Notes under the pieces: model-generated | What the model was told of the DNA's origin: nothing | What the model saw: the letters and a program-made list of their open reading frames with translations, nothing else | Databases searched by the model: none | In this document: positions 10,601-19,851 of the stretch, piece by piece | How the letters are laid out: each line of letters begins with the position of its first letter | Position numbering within the stretch: position 1 is the stretch's first letter | Program-made: the position numbers and the translations under genes | Assembly: GCA_012861695.1 (NCBI GenBank) | Contig: JAAOOA010000277.1 | Coordinates: 284,501-348,500, forward strand | Direction: 5' to 3' | Length of the DNA stretch: 64,000 nucleotides | Origin: Trematomus loennbergii | Taxonomy: Eukaryota; Chordata; Actinopteri; Perciformes; Nototheniidae

Positions 10601-12594
10601 TTTCCCTCAGCTGCCCCCGCCCCATGGTAAACATATACGCTGTATTACAATCTCCTTACAATGCAAAATCCAACCAGGATTGTAAGGCTCATACCATTTG
10701 CAGACCATACTGTCATTTACATCAGTATCTTGTTAAAACCAAAGATCGAATCATCGACTGAATGAAAATTGAAAATGTTCCTCGTTAAATTGTTACTGAT
10801 TGAATAGATGTGTAACAGGCATTCATACTTGCATTTTCTAATCAAATTACAGTTAAAGATTACTGCTACGATGTATCCTGTAGCCGAGACTACATGTTCA
10901 TTCCCATGAACCCAAAACATGGTTTGAAGCCCAGAGCTACTGCAGAGAGAAGCACACTGACCTGGCCACCATCAACGACGTTCAGGACATGTATAGGGTC
11001 ATGGAAAAAATGGGGAATTACTCCGACTTTTGGATTGGGCTGTATGAAGATTGCTACCTGGAGGTGGTCTCTGTCAGGTTATTATGGAGAGAGTGAAGCT
11101 GAGTTCAGGAACTGGGGTGCTGGTGAACCCAATCTGGAGAGTGCCACCCAGGACTGTGCAGGCATACAACACACGGGAGAATGGAGAGACCTGCAGTGTG
11201 ACTTACTTAACTTCTTCCTATGCTTAGATGGTAATATTAAGGAAAATATTATGCACACATCAACAGATATTCAAAGCTAATGCTCTTTTATTCCAGGAAC
11301 GAGTAGGTTTTCATTGTGTTTTGGTGCATCATGATTCTTTCTGTGTTCACAGGCAGAACAGGTGCGCTCAAAAGCAAGATTCTCGTGGAAACAGCTATGA
11401 ATTGGTCAGACGCTCAAGGCTACTGCAGGAAACACCACACAGACCTGCTCAGTGTGAGAAACCAGGCGGAGAACCAGGAAGTCCAGAGCATGGTGCCGGA
11501 AGGAAAGCTGGCCTGGATCGGCCTCTTTCAAGACTCCTGGAAGTGGTCGGACGGGAGTTACTCCTCGTTCAGATACTTGTCTCAGGAACAACCCCTTTCA
11601 GGAGAGGGTCCCAACTGCGCTCATGTTTACGACAGGAAATGGAACGTCAGGTCCTGCGACACCAAATCTATGTTTCTCTGCTACAGTAAGTGCTACAGGG
11701 GGTCAGACAATAAATCAATTTGTTTTGTTGGTACTTGTGGGTTATCTGTCGCCACTTTTTTATAGCGGGTAGCTGGCTCCTCCATCAGAACACACGTTAA
11801 TCCTAGGGGTTAGGGTTATCTAGAGAGTGGGAAAAAAACAAAATATTAAACCATTTTTTTCAAATAAAAGGATTTGGTGCATTTCCCTCATTGTACAATA
11901 CATATTCATTTCAGTTGAATAAAAGAATAATAGTTTGATGAACTGATAATGAAAAATAATAACATAGTTGTATCCCCACTCCCATTGTTGACATGCGTTA
12001 TTTTTACCTTGAGTAGACCAGTGATTATTTATTGCATGTATACAGTATATGGAATTGATTTAAAAGTGCCAGGTACCCAGTTTTTTGTTAATATTTCAAA
12101 AACACAAGCTTGTTTTGTGATAAACCTGAACCAATGGCTGCCTTCGATTGATAAAATTAATCTTAAAGTCACTTTATGATGATAAATTATGCTAATACTC
12201 CTGTAGTGCATTTACTAGAACAATGAACAAATGCTAGGGCTTCTAAAATTCAATAACATTACCACTATTTTTCAGCATTTAAGAAGAAGACGATTGTGAG
12301 GATCAGTGCTGACTTTGACATGAGTGACCCAGCCGTCCAACAACAAATCGTGAGCCAGGTGAGAATAATACATCTTGCTTCATAATTGCATTTATAACAG
12401 TTTAGTCCCGTAGTTATTAACAATATATAAGAACTTTAGCGAATGAGCGGCTGGATTTCAAGTTGGGACAAATGTAACTCCTGGTATTTGTGTATCTCTC
12501 TTAGCTGGAGGCAAAGATGAGAAACATGGGAATCACTGATTTCAAGATCAACTGGAAGAACAAAAACAACCATAACAACCTCCCATTGAATTAA
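4670..12594 (+). CDS. Unit 1 chimeric secreted lectin (4 FTP + 2 CTLD), frame-disrupted
   Basis: This is the first main lectin gene of the array. Inferred exons: 4670-4703, 4980-5018 (signal peptide); 6861-7139, 7780-7929 (FTP1); 8271-8556, 8770-8921 (FTP2); 9093-9369, 9782-9927 (FTP3); 10067-10295, 10451-10626 (FTP4); 10853-11230 (CTLD1); 11353-11685 (CTLD2); 12276-12358, 12505-12594 (tail). All junctions have AG/GT, and phases agree with units 2 and 3. FTP2, FTP3, FTP4 and CTLD2 are open. FTP1 is broken: its first exon is 7 nt shorter than in unit 2, first diverging near 7051, and its second exon lacks 2 nt, so a stop falls early in exon 4. CTLD1 has a 1-nt loss near 10906 and a 2-nt loss near 11047, leaving the stretch between out of frame. 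The last exon lacks 10 nt present in units 2 and 3, giving a different C-terminus ending at 12594. It is either a decaying copy or an assembly with uncorrected indels. Only this unit carries SINE sequence, in the intron inside FTP1. Confidence 0.75.
5184..6205. mobile_element. hAT-like MITE in signal-peptide intron (unit 1)
   Basis: It begins CAGGGACGTGCACAG and ends CTGTGCACGTCCCTG, a perfect 15-bp terminal inverted repeat, flanked by ATGCAAAG at 5176-5183 and 6206-6213. It is about 1 kb without a transposase frame. It is absent from the equivalent intron of the upstream partial copy (3459-4034), so it arrived after that partial duplication or in the other copy. Confidence 0.9.
6376..6760. 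mobile_element. TTAA-target MITE (unit 1)
   Basis: Bounded by TTAA on both sides, with near-perfect inverted ends AGGTGGGGTAGGTAAGTTTG and its complement, extending about 37 bp through GAGAAACCGGCTCGAGAT. It is 385 bp and non-coding. TTAA target use fits piggyBac-like or Kolobok-like transposons; I cannot decide between them. Confidence 0.85.
7203..7660 (-). mobile_element. tRNA-derived SINE and a second repeat with the same tail (unit 1 only)
   Basis: Read on the minus strand, 7397-7203 starts with tRNA-like A and B box sequences (GGTCTAATGGATAG, then GGTTGTGAGTTCAAATCC) and ends with the fish SINE tail GTCGCTTTGGATAAAA and an ATGTAATG run. A second copy of the tail adjoins at 7399-7450, linked to about 200 bp of other repeat sequence to 7660. 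Units 2 and 3 have the uninterrupted intron CCCCCCAGTATCACACTT, so this is private to unit 1. Confidence 0.8.
8029..8199. mobile_element. MITE half-copy, AAGGTCACCTATTAT family (unit 1)
   Basis: Ends CATAATAGGTGACCTTTAAG; only the right part is present. It occupies the intron before FTP2 in unit 1, where units 2 and 3 hold different sequence (27408-27740 and 43548-43880). Confidence 0.65.
8271..8921 (+). CDS. FTP2: second F-type lectin domain (intact in unit 1)
   Basis: Exons 8271-8556 and 8770-8921 of unit 1 encode an uninterrupted domain of about 146 residues. It reads NVALGGVAAASSQYDF near the start, then WWRLDMRGPYDISSIEVL, then the vicinal cysteines in TDCCGN, the block NGAEIRIGNSLENNGNNNPR, and the final CEVKVYTT. 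This is the domain closest to the canonical fucolectin pattern, with the CC pair, NGAEIRIG and the RxD arginine all present. Unit 2 (27802-28437) lost one base near its start. Unit 3 (43946-44579) lost two bases near NGAEIRIG. Units 2 and 3 share a 15-nt shorter first exon and residues such as RRRNCCDQ that unit 1 lacks. Confidence 0.85.
9420..9743. mobile_element. MITE, AAGGTCCCCTATTAT family (unit 1, FTP3 intron)
   Basis: Inverted ends TAAAGGTCCCCTATTATAC and GTATAATAGGTGACCTTTAA bound about 320 bp of non-coding sequence. The intron is otherwise short. Confidence 0.7.
10067..10626 (+). CDS. FTP4: fourth, most divergent F-type lectin domain
   Basis: Exons 10067-10295 and 10451-10626 of unit 1 encode about 135 residues. 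It starts NVALRGLAFHSSSS, has VIDGNRSS, then PGPWVTVDLLVPYSVTAVQL, ADCCYSYDVRV, the junction DDTR-SCEVIS, GRYVTVIHH and LCEVEVYSTL. It ends in a Pro-rich linker (QLPPP) leading into the first CTLD. The WW pair is reduced to PW and the RxD arginine is replaced, so it is probably not a canonical fucose site. The vicinal cysteines remain. The donor at 10627 (GTAAAC) is conserved in unit 3 (47238) and destroyed in unit 2, where the frame runs into TAA at 31103. Confidence 0.82.
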
Positions 12595-14757
12595 CTTGTT
12601 AAGTTGTACACTATGCTTTTTCACTTCTGTATTTGTGTATATGTTTAAGTAACCCTCTCAGAGAGACATTTGTTAAAAACTGACGTCAAACTCAAATGTA
12701 AGTTGTGTGTAAGAATATACTATATAATATAAGTCTAGATAGACAGTGTCTAAGCAAGGTGTCATAACATTTTACATTTAACCTACTTTTTTGTGAACAA
12801 CATCATGATTTTTTAGTTAAAACTTTTAGTTTGACTTGTGCATTTAGTGTTGGTACTGATTTCTTATTTTGATGTGTTTATAATTCCTTTTCTTTTTCTG
12901 TGTAAGGAGCCTTTGTGAATAGCTCAGTTTAGAAATGTGCTGCAGGAGAGTTTGTCTGGTTACTGGCTTCAGTATAAGTCCAAACATCTAGAAGTCATCC
13001 TCAATATAATTGACCTTTACGATTTTAGTTTTAGGGCCTTGTTTTTCAAGCCTTCTATTGACAGATAACTATGTAAACATCTGTTGCTTCACCTGGAGGA
13101 GGCGAAACATGAGTCCTGCTATACCTTGAATGGACTGAAGTTAAACAATGTGAACTAATTTGTGTACTTGCATAAAAAAACTCATTATTTTAAACCCATT
13201 TTTTAAAATGTACTCAATGTAACCGGAAGAAAAGCATTGTATATTAGTTGTTTTTGCCATGTACTGTTGAATTAAGAAGTTAATTGTTACAAAATGAAAG
13301 AGCAAAGCTAGCCGTTTTTTGCATTTCAAAATGATGCATGAATATCGTTAATACTTGATTGATTATTTAAGATGCATTTTGAGATCAGAAATGTGTATCA
13401 TTTGCCACTTCAAATGTTTCTAATACTTATTGTGAATAAAAATAAACATATAAATTAAAATGCCCATTTTGAACACTGTGTTATTTTTTCATTTTATTAA
13501 TGATGATTGGTTAGCTGGTCGGCTCTTTTGTGATTGGTCATTCACTTAGAGATGGCCCGCCCCTTAGCCTATCACGTACAATGTGTTGGAGCGCTAGCCA
13601 ATAGAAGCGCTTGTGTTACCTACTGATTTCAATATATTACACAAGTAAACAAAAGAGTCCAATGGAGGCGTTTTTATTCTTCTGTGTGTGGAAGAGAAAC
13701 TTTGGGATTTTAGCCTTTGCAGACGATTCACATGCACAACACACCTATATGACACACTACAGAGAGGGAAGCCCCCAAAAGCACAATAGGGTCTCTTTAA
13801 AAGCTGAGAACCTTTTGATGTAAAAGATTCCGACAGACGGTCAATCAATACTTAGTCTCATTTCATTAAACAGTTGTAAGTGCTTGAACATATCATGCAT
13901 GCGAGTCATACACACATAACAATAATTTTAATTCAATCAAATGTTTAAGAATTAGTTTTGGAACATAACCAAAGCATCACGAAAACAACCAAAGGAGCTA
14001 GTTAAAGCACCGGATGCCCGAGAACAACTTGTAACCAAATGTGTTCTTGTTTCCTCTGCACAAAAGGATGCGTTTTGCATAAAATGACTTTAGAAAAATG
14101 AGAACTCCATTTAGAGTTGGTTGTTGAACAAAGAGGTAAGGCTGTGTTTAAAATATTATACAGTAGGCTATTGTACTAGTAATTTGTTAAAATGTATCCC
14201 ACACAAAATTATACAATTAATCAAACAAATAAATACACACAAGGATAATTATGTGTTATTGTTGAGTAAATAACAGTGTGTGGTTTAGAAAAGAATACAA
14301 AATTAGAAGGAAAAACGATGAAACAATACAGATTTCAGTATTCTGAGCCCCTACTCTCCCCCTAACTGACGGCAACAAAAGTCCTACATTATTCAATTAA
14401 AATAAAGAAGTAAAAACAATAAGTGTGGCTTGATATTGAGTAAGAAAAAGGTTGATAAACGCTGTGAGAATGGATCTGCGGCGAGCATTTCGCCGCGATC
14501 CCAACTTGTCTATTACCAACGTTCAGGGAGCTCTATGCAAGTCAATGGACGCCCTGCCCGTTGAAAACTGACTCTCAAGGGTACCCTGTCCGTAATAGAG
14601 TGACGGGGAGGGGCCCTGACCGACCGTCAACATGTGACGGGTTGGGAGTGAGAACGTGTTGGTTATTTCCTCTTTTTGTTTGCCTTCAAACATGGTCTCC
14701 ATCACTTCAGTCATGCATTCTTTTATACTTCAGTTATTATCCAGTGGAATGTCCTTA
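12595..14757. other. 3' UTR and flank of unit 1
   Basis: After the stop, AT-rich UTR runs to an AATAAA at 13435-13440. Repeat-derived sequence follows, including GCACAATAGGGTCTCTTTAA near 13780 and a segment (14411-14515) also found inside the DNA insertion at 25614-25715. No gene is seen. Confidence 0.6.
13435..13440 (+). promoter_or_regulatory. Candidate polyadenylation signal (unit 1)
   Basis: AATAAA in GTGAATAAAAATAAACAT, about 840 nt after the stop. The equivalents are at 33930, 51250 and 59646. Confidence 0.55.
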
Positions 14758-14765
14758 CCTACTGG

Positions 14766-16062
14766 CAGGGGCGGATCTAGAAAATATTCATGGGGTGGCA
14801 AGAGGGTGGCAGGAGATTTTGAGGGGTGACATCCCCTAGTAGAAGTATATGCTGATTTAATCGCACTCATATCAATCAATGTTAACTTGGAAAGCCACAA
14901 TATTGATATTTTAACTCAATAACATTAGGTGACATTATTGTGGCACATCAGTAAAGCCTTACATATAAATATATAATGTGGCAGACATAATTTAATTAAT
15001 TTTAACTGAACAATAACTGAATGAGTTTGTTTCACTCTTAGACCAGCAGGGGCACCAAATCTATGAAGACTGCTGCAATAAGTACATTAATTAACTGTCT
15101 CATCGATGTTTGTCTGAATGAATATGATAATATTAACAATCATATCATTCTTATCAGCTGTCAATCACTGTTATGATTCACATATTCATTTATTATTGAA
15201 TATATATATTATTTTTTTTGAGGAGTTAATGATGAATGTTCCTCAAAATGCTTGCTCACCCTCCTTCAAATTTGAAAGACAAGTAATTACTATCATATAT
15301 CAAAATTCAAAAGAACAGTTCAGCGCCCCACGACTTTACTGCAAACAGTTACAACCTTGACTTTATATCAGTTAGGGTTAAAAAACGTGTATTCAGCTAA
15401 AATATATACATCGCTGCAGTTATTATCCAGTGGAAAGTCCTTACCTACTGGCCTAGTTAAATCAAAGTGGTTACTTTTTTTTGGCTGGGCAGTGTAGTTT
15501 TACACACCGTCTTATTTGACTTTCTCAGGACTTAAAACTCATTTTTGGGGCAGACCCCCACAAAGAAAAAAAATATATACACAAGGTCATCATCTTAACA
15601 GTTGTTTATGACCATCCGTGAGCAGAGCATCAAGTTGGCATGCCTATAACAGCTGAATGCGGCGATTAACATCTTGTTCAGCAAAACGCCTCACAAACTT
15701 ATTAAGATCCAAAGCTTTAGTGCATTTGATTCAATGCTGAGTAGCCAAACTTGACAGTCTCTTCTCTGTCAAATACCTCATTCCTTGTTCGAATGCTTCT
15801 CTTTTTGCGCCGTCCCGTTCAAATGAAATCGCCGCCAATCATATTTCCACGCTCGCGCCAGGCTAGGGGAGGGGTTACAAGGCTCGCGTCTTGTGCTGTA
15901 TTCACTTGCACTCGGACATTTGAGATTTTCTCTCATAAATGTCCGATGAGCCACAACGTTTCTTTCAAAACAAAGCTGCCAACTGGGGTGGCAGCTGGGG
16001 TGGCAAGGCTATTTTTCAGGGGGCAGTTGCCACCCCATGCCACCCCGGTAGATCCGCCCCTG
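14766..16062. mobile_element. Non-autonomous hAT element with 8-bp TSD (unit 2)
   Basis: It starts CAGGGGCGGATCTA and ends with the complementary TAGATCCGCCCCTG. It is flanked by CCTACTGG at 14758-14765 and 16063-16070. The CAGGGGCGG terminus and 8-bp duplication are typical of hAT transposons. It is about 1.3 kb with no intact transposase. It sits inside a related copy, and its own interior contains the unoccupied version of its target (TTACCTACTGGCCTAGTT near 15440-15460). Confidence 0.85.
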
Positions 16063-16268
16063 CCTACTGGCCTAGTTAAATCAAAGTGGTTACTTTTTTT
16101 TGGCTGGGCAGTGTAGTTTTACACACTGTCTTATTTGACTTTCTCAGGACTTAAAACTGTTTTTTGGGGGCAGACCCCCACAAAGAAAAAAAAATATTTA
16201 CACACGTAAGGTCATCATCTTAACAGTTTTGTATGCTCATCCGTGAGCAGAGCATCAAGTTGACATGT

Positions 16269-16562
16269 CTAATACAGCTGAATGCGGCGATTAACATTTT
16301 GTTCAGCAAAACGCCTCACAAACGTATTAAGATCAACAGCTTTAGTGCGTTTTGATTCAATGCTGAGTACAGCCAAACTTGACAGTCTCTTCTCTGTCAT
16401 TGTAGACCGCAAATACCTCATTCCTTTAGTACTTGGGTCCGAATGCTTCTCGTTTGGCGCCGTCCCGTTCAAATGAAATCGCCGCCAATCATATTTCCAC
16501 GCTCGCGCCAGGGCTGGGGGAGGGGTTACAAGACGTGCGTCTTGTGCTGAATTCACTTGCAC
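16269..16562 (-). pseudogene. hAT transposase C-terminal fragment (unit 2)
   Basis: Open for 97 codons on the minus strand. The C-terminal 45 or so residues show the hAT dimerisation-like pattern; the N-terminal part (QDARLVTPPPALARAWK) is probably translated non-coding sequence. Confidence 0.6.
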
Positions 16563-17300
16563 TCGGACATTAGAGACTTTCTCTCATAAATGTCCGATGA
16601 GCCACAACTTTTCTTTCAAAACAAAGCTGCCAACTGGGATGGCAGCTGGGGTGACAAGGCCTATTTTTAGATGGCAGTTTCCACCCCATGCCACCCCGGT
16701 AGGTGAAACTAGGCTACTAGCTACAGTACAGATGCAACTAGATGAGCTCTCTCGCTCTGACTTTTTTTTTTTAAACTCTCGCTCTGACTCAGACAGGTTG
16801 AAAGAGACGAGACACGCATTTTTCCCACCCGCATTCCGCGAAGACCCGCCCTACTGAGCCTCTGATTCGCAGACTGTTGGTGGGGGGGAAAAACGCTGAC
16901 GGGCTGGAATGTGATTGGACCAATGCGTTGACAGACACACACAGACAGTGGAACAGTCGGACATGCAGAGCGTGTTTGCAGTGGACATAGCGGAGAATTT
17001 TGACTCGTTGTGTTGTGGCGATGTCTCGCAGATAACACAGATAATACAGATAATACAGATAATACATATGAAAAGTATAATTTGCTCAGAGTCCAGACAC
17101 AGTTGTGGTTCGGTCCGGATCCGGACCGGAGTCCGGACTTTGAGGATGCCTGTCATATAGTATATTCTTACACACAACTAACATTTGAGTTTGACTTCAA
17201 CTTTCAACAAATGTCTCTCTGAGAGGGTTACTTAAACATTGCAGAATTTATAAAAGTGAACAAGCATGTATACTTAACAAGTGAATTAAATGGGAGGTTG

Positions 17301-17381
17301 TTATGGTTGTTTTTGTTGTCCGGACATCTTCCAGTTGATCTTGAAATCACTGATTCCCATGTTTCTCATCTTTGCCTCCAG
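17301..17381 (-). pseudogene. Inverted copy of lectin last exon (unit 2)
   Basis: Full-length inverted exon 14 with acceptor and stop, same orientation and flanks as in unit 1, followed by inverted 3' UTR down to about 17150. Confidence 0.85.
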
Positions 17382-17922
17382 CTAAACATACACAAATACC
17401 TGGTGTTCAGATCAAGTGTTTGTTTGTGACACAAACAAGAGAGCCCTTTCAAAATAAAATGGTAGTATTGACTGCAGGGGGCCGCTGTAAATTCATTGTA
17501 AACATTTTTGAATTTCTTCTGTACATACAGTATATATATGCAGACTAGAGAAAGTTTTCAGACACTTTGTGACTCTCCTTACACACAATGAATTTACAGC
17601 GGCCCCCTGCAGTCAATACTACCATTTTATTTTGAAAGGGCTCTCGTGTCTGTGTCAGAAGCAAATACTTGATCCGAACATCAGGCAGGTGTTGCCAACA
17701 TTTCTGAGTGACAGACATGCACATTATAATTTCAATATTTTTTAATTCATTTGTGTGTAGGTAAATTCAAATGAACGTCACAGAAAGAATTAAGGACACA
17801 GGATGTCAGCAACTCAATGTGAACCATTGTCGAGACATCATAACACACATTTTGGATTTGAGCTAGTTCATAAAACATTCTCTGCCTGACACCACGAATA
17901 AAACTAAAACGTTCAGAAGATC

Positions 17923-19075
17923 ATGGGGTGGAGGTGGAAATTAATCTTTATTTGGGGTAAGTCATGTCATATATATATATATATATATATATGGATAAAT
18001 GAATTGATTATTGTGTCTTTGTTTGAAAAAGAAGGGGATAAAATCACTATTACACAAGAATACATTTAATTATTTAAAAAAAAAACATGTTATTTAACTT
18101 AATCTCATTTACGGATTAAATCCTATGGTGATTTATATCAGATTTGTCAGTGGGCCACATTTAGAAACTAAAAGGTATTTTTTAGCCACATGGAAAATGT
18201 ACGTTTATGTCAATTGTGTATCGAACAGACTTCATTAGATATATATTTGTTTTTGCAGGGGCGATACTTCTCAGTTTGAGGATAACTCATCAGGCAAGTA
18301 AGTGCTGTTTAGTATGAAAAGCATGGATGGAAGAATTACTCAGACCCTTAAATTATAGAATAAGTAACAATTCAACAAAGTCTAGGAGGTATTGTCCTGC
18401 AGTAAAAATGTCCTGTGTTAACACTATATCCTTTGTGATACAAATATACCATGTGATGACGAATGGGACAGAAAAAAAAGTAATAGAAAGTGCTGTGGCT
18501 GAAAATGACTTTTATCTAATGCTTCACTAAAAAAAAAAAATGTGACCTCTCTCGGCCTTGAACAACAATTGACGTTACTATTTGCAGGTCTTAAAAAAGT
18601 ATTTTAATAGCATTTTAAAAGCATTTTTTATTTTGGTTTTGTACAAAAATATAATTTAAAACAAGGGAAGTCACTTTTTGATAGAACTGCTAACATTTCA
18701 GAAACAATTGGTAACTATTTGTTTCTTTTGTATGTAAAACCTTAGTCTTAAAACAAAACTACAAAAGAGCATATAACAGCATTTTAAGCTTCTCAACAAG
18801 TGTATTCCTGTCTAGATGTTTTACTATTTTGCATAGGGAACATAAATCTGCGTCACTGTCCTTACTCTGCAGCTAACTTGGCTCTGGGAGGAGCCGCTGT
18901 GTCGTCGACAACGTTCGACCACTTCCATCGACCAAGCAATGCACTTGATGGCAGAGATGAAACACACCGATTTCCCCACTTGAGATGTTTTTCCTCTCTG
19001 TGGCAGAAGGAACCCTGGTGGTTTCTGATTTTTTATGAATTAATAAACTATAGAATTATACATATCCTGTTTTAA
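17923..19075 (+). pseudogene. Unit 2 upstream partial gene copy
   Basis: Exon 1' 17923-17956 (MGWRWKLIFIWG, in frame), exon 2' 18259-18297, and a truncated FTP exon from 18873. One T fewer after the breakpoint lets the frame run to a stop at 19075, adding about 12 unrelated residues. If spliced it would encode a signal peptide plus roughly half an FTP domain without the CC pair or closing strands, so a folded lectin is unlikely. It could still act as an alternative first-exon source for the gene downstream. Confidence 0.7.
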
Positions 19076-19504
19076 AACATACTAAAACCCACTCTAAGAT
19101 TGAAAGAAACAGCTTTGAGAGTACAATTATGTATATATCAATACATTTCACATTCACAATGATGTACAGAGGAAATTCAAAATGTTTTACAATTCATTTT
19201 CAACGGCCCCCTGCAGTCAATACTAAAAAAAGAATGTATACAGTAGGGCTCTCGTGTGTGTGTCACAAACAGACACTTGATCTGAACACCAGGCAGGTGT
19301 TGACAACATGACATTTAATTTCAATGTGTTTTGAATTAATTTGTGTGTAGGTAAATTATATTGAACATCACAGAAAGAGTTAAGGACACAGGATGCCAGC
19401 AACTCAAGGTCAACCATTGTCGAGACATTATAACACACATTTTGGATTTGAGCTGGTCATTCTCTGCTTGACACAACGAATGCAACTAGAACTCTCAGAA
19501 GACG

Positions 19505-19851
19505 ATGGGGTGGAGGTGGAAATTGCTCTTTATTTGGGGTAAGTCATGTCATATGTATATATATGGATACATTTGTTGATTTCTATGTATTTATTTGATT
19601 AAAAAAAGGGATACAATCACTATTACATTTCTTTAATTTATAGAAAGCATGTTATTTAACTTCATATGTCTCATTTACAGATTAGATCCTAGATGGTGAC
19701 ATATCAGATTTGTCACTGGGCCACATTTAGAAACTAAAATGTATTTCTTAGCCACATGGAAACTATAATTGTGTATGATCAGACTTCATTAGATATATAT
19801 TTGTTTTCGCAGGGGCTTTACTTCTCAGTTTGAGGATAACTCATCAAGCAA
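19505..19851 (+). CDS. Signal-peptide module (exons 1-2) of the main gene
   Basis: Exon 1 (34 nt) starts at the ATG encoding MGWRWK followed by hydrophobic residues. Exon 2 (39 nt) continues with ALLLSLRITHQA. The junction falls in a glycine codon (phase 1) and the module ends in phase 1 after alanine. The 24 residues have the n-region (Arg/Lys), hydrophobic core and small terminal residue of a secretory signal peptide, so the product is inferred to be secreted. I chose this ATG because no in-frame upstream ATG is linked to the core and the same start is kept in all units (4670, 40622, 57394). A (TA)n run of varying length lies just after the exon 1 donor in every unit. Confidence 0.75.

Noticed and set aside
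11228..11689. A 153-residue open frame overlapping CTLD2 (also 31713-32174, 47850-48311)
   Set aside because: It is the +1 or +2 shadow of the conserved CTLD2 exon; the other frame has the lectin cysteines and WIGL.
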